This document shows, piece by piece, positions 41,229 to 48,122 of a DNA stretch of 64,000 nucleotides. The stretch's first letter is position 1. Each line of letters begins with the position of its first letter. The translations under genes were made by a program, and so were the position numbers. The stretch covers positions 46,256 through 110,255 of the forward strand of contig CAWFET010000005.1 in NCBI GenBank assembly GCA_963815045.1, written 5' to 3'. The notes beneath the pieces were generated by a model, which saw only the letters and a program-made list of their open reading frames with translations, ran no database searches and was not told the origin of the DNA. The DNA is from DASUPK01 sp963815045. GTDB lineage: Bacteria; Actinomycetota; Thermoleophilia; Solirubrobacterales; 70-9.

Positions 41229-41822
41229 ATGGCTGAGGTCTCGATACGACCCGAATCGAGGACGGACTCGGATCTGGCCACCTCCGCCCTGCACTTCGCG
41301 CGCCGCGTTCACCTCGGCCAGTACCGAAAGCAGACCGGCGAGCAGTTCGTCCAGCACCCGATCGCGGTCGCCCAGCTGCTCTCCGAGGCCGGCTACGACG
41401 GCCCGCTGATCGCCGCCGCGTACCTGCATGACGTGGTTGAGAAGACCGACGTCAATCTGGACGAGATCCGGGAGCGCTTCGGCCCGGGCGTCGCCTCCCT
41501 CGTCGACTGCCTGAGCGAGGATCCGGGGATCGAGGGCTATGCAGCCCGCAAGCGGGCGCTCCGCCGCGGAATCCTCGATTCGGGCGGCGACTCCGTGACC
41601 ATCTACGCGGCGGATCGGGTGGCGAACATGCGCGACTGGCTCAAGGTCGCGCCGGAGGACCGCCCCGCCTGCGGCGAACGGCTCGGCACGACCCTGCGGG
41701 AGCGCCTGGAGCTATGGACGGAGGATGTCGAGGATCTTCACGATCTCAGCCCGGAAACCCCCTTCCTGAGCGAGATCGAGGCGGACCTGGCCGAGCTCAA
41801 GGCCCAATCCCCGCCCCGATAA
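41229..41822 (+). CDS. HD-domain (p)ppGpp hydrolase-like protein
   Basis: A 197-residue stand-alone HD hydrolase. FVQHPIAVAQLLSEAGYDGP and AAYLHDVVEKTDVNLDEIRE match the HP…LHD(V/T)VE(D/K)T motif of RelA/SpoT and Mesh1-type small alarmone hydrolases, and ADRVANMRDWLK fits the D-R-x-x-N-M segment of the same fold. It would degrade (p)ppGpp or a related pyrophosphorylated nucleotide, though substrate specificity is not assured. ATG 41229 has TAGCGT 8 nt upstream (41215–41220). It lies just upstream of the DegT gene on the same strand. Confidence 0.82.
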   Translation: MAEVSIRPESRTDSDLATSALHFARRVHLGQYRKQTGEQFVQHPIAVAQLLSEAGYDGPLIAAAYLHDVVEKTDVNLDEIRERFGPGVASLVDCLSEDPGIEGYAARKRALRRGILDSGGDSVTIYAADRVANMRDWLKVAPEDRPACGERLGTTLRERLELWTEDVEDLHDLSPETPFLSEIEADLAELKAQSPPR

Positions 41823-42008
41823 CACCGGACATCCGGGGTTATTGCGGATCCATCGCTCCGCCTGACTGACTATCCTGCCGCTGCGAAGTTCGCGGTTCCC
41901 TCTGCCGACGCATCACCCGACTCCCTGACCCCCGCCGACCACACCCAATTCGCGATCGGTTTCGATCGCCGAGATCTGCCCAGGCTGCATGAGCTCTGGG
42001 ACGGGATC

Positions 42009-42944
42009 GTGCTCTCCGAGCGCTGGTCGGAGGGCGAGCTGACCGAGCGCTTCGAGTCAGCCTGGTCGGAGCTGCACGGCCTGGGGTCGGCGGCCACCGG
42101 CGGCTGGACGGGCGCGGCGTTGGCGGCCCTCGACTTCGCCGGCGTGAAGGGCGAGAAGGTCCTCTGCCCCTCCAACACCTTCATGGCGACTCCGCTGTCG
42201 ATCATCCACTCGGGCGGGGAGCCCGTCTTCGTCGACTGCAACCGCGAGGATCTCTGCATGTCGTTCGAGGACTTCGAGCGCAAGGCCGAGCAGCACAGGC
42301 CGAAGGCCGCGGTGATCGTCCACATCGGCGGGCACATCGCCTTCGACGTCGAGCGAATCGCCGAATACTGCCGCGCCAATGACATCTTCCTGCTTGAGGA
42401 CTGCGCCCACGCCCACGGCGCCACCTGGAACGGCAAGCGGCCGGGCTCCTGGGGCGACGCCGGCGCCTACTCCTTCTACGCGACCAAGACGATCTCCACC
42501 GGCGAGGGCGGCATGCTCGTCTCCGGCCGGGAGGAACTGGTCGAGCACGCACGCCTCTTCCGCAACTACGGCAAGCCCGATCACCGGGTCGAGGGGCTCA
42601 ACCTGCGGATGAGCGAGTTCACTGCGGCCATCGGCCTCGTGCAGACCGAGCGGCTCGAGGAGATCGTCGCCCGCAAGAACGAGGTGGCGCGCAGCGAGCT
42701 CGACCCGGCCTACGCGTCGCGGCTGGAGCTCCCCGAGGGCATGACCTCGGGCCTCTACAAGTACATCGTCTTCGAGGAGATCGAGCGATCGACCGGCAAG
42801 GTCTACGAGGATCCCTGCCACCGGATCATGCGTACCGGCGATGAGCTGCCCAACACCGACTGGGTCTCCCAGAACCACTGGTGTGTCCCCCTTTACTACG
42901 CCCCCGCCGTCGAGGCGGAAGAGGCACTGGAGGAGAGAGCGTGA
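42009..42944 (+). CDS. DegT/DnrJ/EryC1-family aminotransferase; 5′ end uncertain
   Basis: A PLP-dependent sugar aminotransferase: VLCPSNTFMATPLSIIHSGG, VFVDCN, LLEDCAHAHGATWNGKRPGS (PLP-contacting Asp), and SFYATKTISTGEGGML with the Schiff-base Lys. It aminates a keto-sugar nucleotide for a surface glycan. GTG 42009 is the first canonical start, but the frame remains open and protein-like upstream to 41823, and the segment read FAIGFDRRDLPRLHELWDGI (about 41949 onward) looks like the family's true N-terminus. No ATG, GTG or TTG occurs there; TATCCT at 41871–41876 has an in-frame GCG 6 nt later. Its stop overlaps the epimerase start. Confidence 0.8.
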   Translation: MLSERWSEGELTERFESAWSELHGLGSAATGGWTGAALAALDFAGVKGEKVLCPSNTFMATPLSIIHSGGEPVFVDCNREDLCMSFEDFERKAEQHRPKAAVIVHIGGHIAFDVERIAEYCRANDIFLLEDCAHAHGATWNGKRPGSWGDAGAYSFYATKTISTGEGGMLVSGREELVEHARLFRNYGKPDHRVEGLNLRMSEFTAAIGLVQTERLEEIVARKNEVARSELDPAYASRLELPEGMTSGLYKYIVFEEIERSTGKVYEDPCHRIMRTGDELPNTDWVSQNHWCVPLYYAPAVEAEEALEERA

Positions 42945-44329
42945 GCAAGGTCCTGGTCACCGGCGGATCCGGCTTCATCGGCTCGCACGTCGTCGACAAG
43001 CTCTACGACGCGGGCTTCCAGCCGCGGATCTACGACCTGCAGGAGTCCCCGCACCACGAGCCCGACTCGGTCCACACGGTGATCGGGGATCTCTTCGACC
43101 ACGACGCGCTCTGCGCCGCGATGGAGGACTGCGAAGCCGTCATCCATCTTGCCGCCTACGCCGACGTCGGCATCGTCGCCAAGGAGCCCGTCCAGGCCGA
43201 GGAGTGCAACTCCCGGGGAACCCTGGCCGTCCTGGAGGCGGCGAAGGCCACGGACACCCGCGTCGTCTACGGCTCGACCATCTGGGTCTACGGCGCCTCG
43301 GGCGACGGCCTGATCGACGAGGACGCTCCGCTCGGGCTGCCGGACCACCTCTACACGGCGAGCAAGCTCGCGGGAGAGATGTATTGCACCTCGTACGCGG
43401 AGCTCTACGACGTCCCGTGCACGATCCTGCGCTTCGGCATCCCGTACGGCCCGCGCGCCAGACCGGCCGCGGTGATCCCGATCTTCGTCTCCAAGGCCCT
43501 GAAGGGCGAGCCGCTCACGATCGCGGGCGACGGACTCCAGACCCGCCGGTTCGTCTACGTCGAGGACCTCGCCGAGGGCATCGTCGCCAGCCTCAAGGAG
43601 GGCGAGGAGAACCGTGTCTACAACCTCGCCGGCGACGAGGCCGTGACGATCCGCGAGCTGGCCGACATCGTCTCCGATCTGATCGACGACACCGAGATCG
43701 TCCACACGCCGGGCCGCAACGGCGACTTCGGAGGCGCCGTGATCTCGAACGAGCGCGCCGCGAAGGAGCTCGGCTGGCGTGCGTCCACCCCGCTCCGCGA
43801 GGGTGTCCGACGCTATCTCGCCTGGCTCTCCCCGGATCGTGCGCCTGCGCCCGCGCCGGAGCCCGCCCCGGTGCTCGCCTCGGCGACCGCTCCGATCAGG
43901 AAGGTGGCCGAGCTGCCAGGCTGGCCGAGCACTCCCTCCTCGACCTGGCCAAGCGCCTGGATCGTGGCGCTCGCGTGCGTCGCCGGGACCCTGATCCCCT
44001 CGGCCCTCGCGATCCGCACCGACGACTTCGGCTCGGGCCAGGCCGGCTATGTCGCAATCACCACCCTGCTCGCCATTCTCGCCAGCCTCAGCCTGCTGCC
44101 GCTCGGCGCAGGCGGTGCCCGCCCAGCGCGGGGCGGCGTGATCGCCGGCTGGCTGATCGCGGCCTGGGTGGTGCTCGAGACGCTCCCCTGGACACGCAAC
44201 GTCTTCAACCTCGGCATGCCCCACCGCGGCACCATCGTGCTCACCGCGATGGGACTGGCGATCGCCTTGGTTGTGGCGACGGCCGCCACACGGTGGCGCG
44301 AAGAGACCGTCACCGACACCGTCAGCTAG
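42941..44329 (+). CDS. NAD-dependent nucleotide-sugar epimerase with C-terminal membrane domain
   Basis: A 462-residue protein. Residues 1–~305 are an extended SDR of the UDP-glucose 4-epimerase/dehydratase type: TGGSGFIGSHVVD (cofactor loop), VIHLAAYADVG, VVYGSTIWVYG (Ser), LYTASKLAGE (Tyr-x3-Lys) and LAGDEAVTIRELADI. A Pro/Ala linker (APAPAPEPAPV) leads to about four hydrophobic helices (WIVALACVAGTLIPSALAI to GIAIALVVATAAT). Attaching a soluble sugar-nucleotide enzyme to the membrane is unusual. The GTG start overlaps the aminotransferase stop (GTGA), indicating that the two act in one glycan pathway. Confidence 0.85.
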   Translation: MSKVLVTGGSGFIGSHVVDKLYDAGFQPRIYDLQESPHHEPDSVHTVIGDLFDHDALCAAMEDCEAVIHLAAYADVGIVAKEPVQAEECNSRGTLAVLEAAKATDTRVVYGSTIWVYGASGDGLIDEDAPLGLPDHLYTASKLAGEMYCTSYAELYDVPCTILRFGIPYGPRARPAAVIPIFVSKALKGEPLTIAGDGLQTRRFVYVEDLAEGIVASLKEGEENRVYNLAGDEAVTIRELADIVSDLIDDTEIVHTPGRNGDFGGAVISNERAAKELGWRASTPLREGVRRYLAWLSPDRAPAPAPEPAPVLASATAPIRKVAELPGWPSTPSSTWPSAWIVALACVAGTLIPSALAIRTDDFGSGQAGYVAITTLLAILASLSLLPLGAGGARPARGGVIAGWLIAAWVVLETLPWTRNVFNLGMPHRGTIVLTAMGLAIALVVATAATRWREETVTDTVS

Positions 44330-45022
44330 CTAGGCGACGACGGGCCTGAGCCCGGCCGAGCGGATCCTCTCCACCACCATCGGCAGCGCCGCGACCGTCC
44401 CCTGCCAGCAGCCGGGCTCGCTGTAGTGATCGGCATCGTGGAGGAGCAGCACGTCACCTCCGTTCAGCTCGCGCGTGGCCTCCGCGGCGATCTCCGCCCC
44501 GCTTCTCCCCGCGCGCCAGTCATGCCCCCAGCGCGACCAGAGCAGTGAGCGCAGACCCCTCGCCTGCACCTCGGCCATCCCCGGATAGCTGAAGATCCCG
44601 TACGGCGGGCGGTAGAGCTCGGGCCGCAGGCCGACCGCATCCTCGATCGCGGCGATACCCCGCTCCAGGTCCTCGACGAACGTCTTCGGGGCGAGCCGCA
44701 GCATGTTGCGGTGCCGGTGGCCGTGGACCGCGGCGGTGTGGCCGGCGGCGACGATCTCGGCCGCCAGCGCCGGGTCCCTCTCGACCTGCTCGCCGCAGAG
44801 GAAGAAGGTGGCCCTGGCGTCCAGCGCGGCCAGCGCCTCGAGAACGGCGGGCGTCCCCTCCGGGTGCGGACCGTCGTCGAAGGTCAGAGCCACGCCGACC
44901 GGATCGTCGATCCGGCGCGCCAGCCCGAGGGCGTCGGCGACCGCCGGCACGATCGGGGCGAGCGCCGGCGTCCACCAGGCGGCCGCCGCGGCGGCCGAGC
45001 CGATGAGGAGTCCCTTGCGGAT
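44330..45022 (-). CDS. Polysaccharide deacetylase (NodB-like); no canonical start codon
   Basis: An NodB-homology hydrolase (CE4): VGVALTFDDGPHPEGTPAVL (first motif, catalytic Asp pair), AVHGHRHRNMLRLAPKTF (H-x3-H metal ligands), YRPPYGIFSYPG (RPPxG), DWRAG and VLLLHDADHY (LHD). It removes acetyl groups from peptidoglycan or another N-acetylated glycan. An N-terminal hydrophobic helix (KGLLIGSAAAAAAWWTPALA) anchors it. No ATG/GTG/TTG precedes that helix except codons lying inside the divergent gene. An in-frame ATC at 45022 sits 6 nt after CACCAT and is used here; the first canonical codon, GTG 44950, would remove the helix. Confidence 0.78.
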   Translation of the reverse strand: MRKGLLIGSAAAAAAWWTPALAPIVPAVADALGLARRIDDPVGVALTFDDGPHPEGTPAVLEALAALDARATFFLCGEQVERDPALAAEIVAAGHTAAVHGHRHRNMLRLAPKTFVEDLERGIAAIEDAVGLRPELYRPPYGIFSYPGMAEVQARGLRSLLWSRWGHDWRAGRSGAEIAAEATRELNGGDVLLLHDADHYSEPGCWQGTVAALPMVVERIRSAGLRPVVA

Positions 45023-45040
45023 GGCAGGATGGTGCCACTG

Positions 45041-45919
45041 ATGGACGGGGAGATCGCTCTCGGCTTCGGTTTGGCGCTGGCGGCCGCCTGCTGCTACGAG
45101 ACCGGCTACGCGCTGCAGGCGATCGAGGCGCGCAAGGCGCCCACCGAGAAGGCTCTGAAGCCATCCCTGATGGGTCACCTGCTGACGCGCCCTCTCTGGG
45201 TGGGTGCCACGCTGCTCTCGCTGCTCGGCTGGCCCCTCCAGATCCTGGCGCTCGCCCACGCGCCCCTGACCCTCGTCCAGCCGACCCTCGCCCTCGGTCT
45301 GCTGCTGCTCCTCGTCCTCGGCGTGCGGATCCTCGGCGAGCGCGTCGGACCCCGGGAGATCGCGGCGGTCGTCCTGATCATCGCCTCCGTGGGGGTGTTC
45401 GCCTGGGCGGCTCCGAGGGAGACCAGCGACGTCGAGCGCGGTGTCGGACTGGTCGTCGCGCTCTCCATCCTGGCTGCCTTCACGTTGCTCCCCTACGCCA
45501 TCGGATTCCTTGGCCGCAGGACCTATCCGATGCTGCTGCTGGTCGCGAGCGCCGGGGCCGCCGACGGGCTGGCGGCGTTCGTCGCAAAGATCGTCGCTCA
45601 GGACGCCGAGCAGGGCGCGCTCCTCGCCGTGGCCGCCTGGGCCGCGCTGGTGGCGGCGGTCGTGATCGTGGGGGTCGTCAGCGAGTCCACCGCGCTCCAG
45701 AAGTTCGCCGCCACCCGCGTTGCGCCCACGGTGCTGGTCATGCAGATCGTGATCCCGGTGGTGCTGGCGCCTCTGGTCGGAGGCGAGAGCTGGAGCAACA
45801 CCCCGCTGGGCGGGGCAGTGCTCGTGATGGCGCTTGTGACCGTCGCCCTAGGCGCCGGACTGCTGGCGAGCTCGCCGGCCGTCGCCCAGCTCGCCACCGG
45901 CGAGGCCGAGGACGGCTGA
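45041..45919 (+). CDS. DMT-superfamily (EamA-like) membrane transporter
   Basis: A 292-residue membrane protein with about nine to ten hydrophobic helices and an internal two-fold repeat pattern. LQILALAHAPLTLVQPTLAL and ESTALQKFAATRVAPTVLVM are the second-helix/third-helix motifs of the two halves, close to the NIPA/EamA type of drug/metabolite transporters. Mg2+ or metabolite transport is possible. ATG 45041 is chosen over an in-frame ATG at 45029. The 3′ end overlaps the convergent glycosyltransferase gene by 72 bases. Confidence 0.78.
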   Translation: MDGEIALGFGLALAAACCYETGYALQAIEARKAPTEKALKPSLMGHLLTRPLWVGATLLSLLGWPLQILALAHAPLTLVQPTLALGLLLLLVLGVRILGERVGPREIAAVVLIIASVGVFAWAAPRETSDVERGVGLVVALSILAAFTLLPYAIGFLGRRTYPMLLLVASAGAADGLAAFVAKIVAQDAEQGALLAVAAWAALVAAVVIVGVVSESTALQKFAATRVAPTVLVMQIVIPVVLAPLVGGESWSNTPLGGAVLVMALVTVALGAGLLASSPAVAQLATGEAEDG

Positions 45920-46972
45920 GGCCGCCGTGGGCAGGGTGTCGAAGGACTCATCGGGCGCCCCGCTCGACGCGAGCGCCCGCACCAGCGCCTCCCCCAGGTC
46001 CTTTCGGGAGCCGGCGACCTCGGCCAAGCCGAACCGCTGATACGCCGCATTGTTCACGCGGACGTGCCCGCGTCCCCATCCGTAGGAGACGACGCCGCAG
46101 CCCTCCATCAGCGCCTCGAGCACCGTCAGGCCCGCAGTTGAGTGGACGAGCACGTCCGCCGCGGCGAACCAGTCGGGCATCCGGTCGGTGAAGCCCTCGA
46201 CCCTCACTCGCGGCTCGCCCGCGAAATGCTCGGCCAGATCCGAACGCAGACCGTCATTCCGCCCGCAGAGGCAGACGACGGTCGATCCGGGGATCCCGAG
46301 CGCCTCCTCGGCTGCTCCCTCCAGGTCTCCGACGGCCCAGCCGCCGCCCGACACGATCACCATCGCTCCGTCCTCCCGCAGGCCGAGCTCGCGACGCGCA
46401 TCGACCTGGCTGCGCGGCTCGTAGAAGCGCTCGTCGGTGAGCCCGCGAACGCAGACGATCTCGCTGTCCGGGGCGATCTGCCGGACCTCTTCCTCGGACT
46501 CGGGGTGGGTGATGAGGTGGAGGTCGACGCCTGGATGGGCCCAGTAGCGAAGCGCAGCCAGGTCCGTGATCGCGGAGACGACCGGCATATCGATCTTGCC
46601 CTTCGCTCTGAGGTCTCCGAGCACTTCCGTGGTTCCCGGGTAGGTCGAGATGACGATGTCCGGGTCCCTCTCCGACACGGCCCGGCGGATCTTCCTCGCG
46701 GCCAGCCATTGGGTCAGGTGACCCGCGAACCAGCGTGTTGGCCGCACATCGGTGATCAGCCGGTATGAGAGATCGAAGAACCAGCTGCCCAATTTGGTGT
46801 GAAAGCGGGAGCTGTCCATGACCAGCCTGCGCGTGATCCACCCGACCACGGCCAGGGAATCGACGATCTCGATCTCCGTCCCGGGCGCCTCCCGCTCGAT
46901 GCCCTGGGCGAGCACGCGGGCCGGGAGGTCGTGGCCCTCTCCGATCGAGGCGCTGAAGATCAGGATCTTCAA
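45848..46972 (-). CDS. MGDG-synthase-like glycosyltransferase (GT28)
   Basis: A 374-residue GT-B protein. ILIFSASIGEGHDLPARVLA is the N-terminal block of the monogalactosyldiacylglycerol synthase domain (usually S-x-G-x-GH), and the GT28 C-terminal domain shows MVIVSGGGWAVGDLEGAAEE, VEGFTDRMPDWFAAADVLVH and STAGLTVLEALMEGCGVVSY, the nucleotide-sugar site. It probably adds a sugar to a membrane lipid or polyprenol. The ATG overlaps the stop of the DUF6328-type gene (ATGA). Its last ~24 codons run antisense to the transporter gene, an unusual amount of overlap. Confidence 0.85.
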   Translation of the reverse strand: MKILIFSASIGEGHDLPARVLAQGIEREAPGTEIEIVDSLAVVGWITRRLVMDSSRFHTKLGSWFFDLSYRLITDVRPTRWFAGHLTQWLAARKIRRAVSERDPDIVISTYPGTTEVLGDLRAKGKIDMPVVSAITDLAALRYWAHPGVDLHLITHPESEEEVRQIAPDSEIVCVRGLTDERFYEPRSQVDARRELGLREDGAMVIVSGGGWAVGDLEGAAEEALGIPGSTVVCLCGRNDGLRSDLAEHFAGEPRVRVEGFTDRMPDWFAAADVLVHSTAGLTVLEALMEGCGVVSYGWGRGHVRVNNAAYQRFGLAEVAGSRKDLGEALVRALASSGAPDESFDTLPTAASAVLGLAGGELGDGRRARQQSGA

Positions 46973-47451
46973 CGCGGTGGGAGCTGCGCTCTTCTCCGGA
47001 GCGGGCCGAGGTACCAGAAGCCCGCGTAGGCGGCCGCCATGACGATGGTGCTGATCACCGCGGTGGTCTTCCCGAAGATGAAGTTGCTGATCAGGGCAAT
47101 CGCGCCGGTCATGCCGATCGCCAGGAGCAGGAGGCCGACAAGGGCGAGCGTGTTGGAGATCGTGACGATGAACTCCTTCTGCTGCCGGCGGAACAGGATG
47201 CGATGGCCGGCCGTGGGGGCGACGAGCATCACCGTCGCCAACGCCACGCAGATCAATACGCCGAAATAGAGCTTCTGCTCGAAATCGCTCAGGTCGGTGA
47301 AGCGCTGGCTGAACGGGACCGTGAGCAGGAACGCGAAGAGGACCTGGACGCCGGGCAGCGCGACGCGCAGCTCCTGGAGCAGGTCCTGGAGGTTGCGGTC
47401 AGCCCGCTCCTCCTCGGTCTCCTCCCTGCCGCTGTCCAGGATGCGGCCCAC
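46969..47451 (-). CDS. DUF6328-type small membrane protein
   Basis: A 160-residue protein with an acidic cytoplasmic lead (REETEEERADRNLQDLLQEL), the characteristic RVALPGVQVLFAFLLTVPF first helix, and three more hydrophobic helices, closely resembling the DUF6328 family of actinobacterial membrane proteins. Function unknown. It starts with GTG, ends overlapping the GT28 gene, and lies 10 bases downstream of the PhoU-like gene, so all three are likely one transcript. Confidence 0.72.
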   Translation of the reverse strand: MGRILDSGREETEEERADRNLQDLLQELRVALPGVQVLFAFLLTVPFSQRFTDLSDFEQKLYFGVLICVALATVMLVAPTAGHRILFRRQQKEFIVTISNTLALVGLLLLAIGMTGAIALISNFIFGKTTAVISTIVMAAAYAGFWYLGPLRRRAQLPPR

Positions 47452-47461
47452 GAAAGCTCCG

Positions 47462-48082
47462 TCAGCTGTGCTTGACGGCGATCGCCTCGATCTTGTGGGC
47501 CGCAGTCTCGGTCGAGTCGATGGCGCGCTCGAGGAGCCCGAAGATGTCCTTCCAGCGGATCACGACCATCGGGTCGATGCCGTTCGAGAAGAGAGACGCG
47601 AGTGCCTCCCGCCAGACCCGGTCGCCCTCGTTCTCGAGCCGGTGGATCTCGACCCAGTAATGCTCGAGGTCCGCGAAGCCGCGCAGGTCGTTGAGCAATC
47701 CGGCGACCTGCTCACATGACTTCGCGAGCACGTTCGAGAGGACATGGCCCTGCTCCATCGGGGCCTCGATCGCGAACAGGCCCATGAAATCGGCCGCCTC
47801 CTCGATGTCGTCGATGATGTCATCGAGCTGCGTGGCCAGTGCGTAGACATCGGCGCTGTCGAGGCCCTTCGGCGGATCGGCGTTGAGCCGGCGAACGATG
47901 TCCTGGGTGATGCGATCGCCCTCCTGCTCAGCCTTGAGGATGTCCCGGGCCACGCCGCTGTCCTCGGGCCAGGTTTCGAACATGTGCTCGAGCAGCTTCG
48001 CGCCTCGAAGGATGTTTGCGCCGGCCTCGGCGAGCGCGTCGAAATAGACCGAATCCCTGCTTGTTGCCGAGCGGCGGGCCAC
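47462..48082 (-). CDS. PhoU-like/DUF47 phosphate-transport regulator
   Basis: A 206-residue all-helical protein of the DUF47 (TIGR00153) group. KAEQEGDRITQDIVRRLNAD and IHRLENEGDRVWREALASLF are the two E/D-x2-x-D metal-binding repeats of PhoU-like proteins, and QLDDIIDDIEEAADFMGLFA is the central helix. Such proteins usually accompany a PiT phosphate permease, absent here; instead ppk1 lies immediately upstream. TAGCTT 7 nt before GTG 48082 fixes the start, leaving an earlier TTG at 48091 out. Confidence 0.85.
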   Translation of the reverse strand: MARRSATSRDSVYFDALAEAGANILRGAKLLEHMFETWPEDSGVARDILKAEQEGDRITQDIVRRLNADPPKGLDSADVYALATQLDDIIDDIEEAADFMGLFAIEAPMEQGHVLSNVLAKSCEQVAGLLNDLRGFADLEHYWVEIHRLENEGDRVWREALASLFSNGIDPMVVIRWKDIFGLLERAIDSTETAAHKIEAIAVKHS

Positions 48083-48122
48083 CGTGGCCAAGCTACCAGA
48101 GGTCTCGGGACCTTCGCCCGCG

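Noticed and set aside
44330..45259. Long version of the polysaccharide deacetylase (309 residues)
   Set aside because: The first ~79 residues are antisense to the DMT permease, lack family similarity, and precede the anchor helix.
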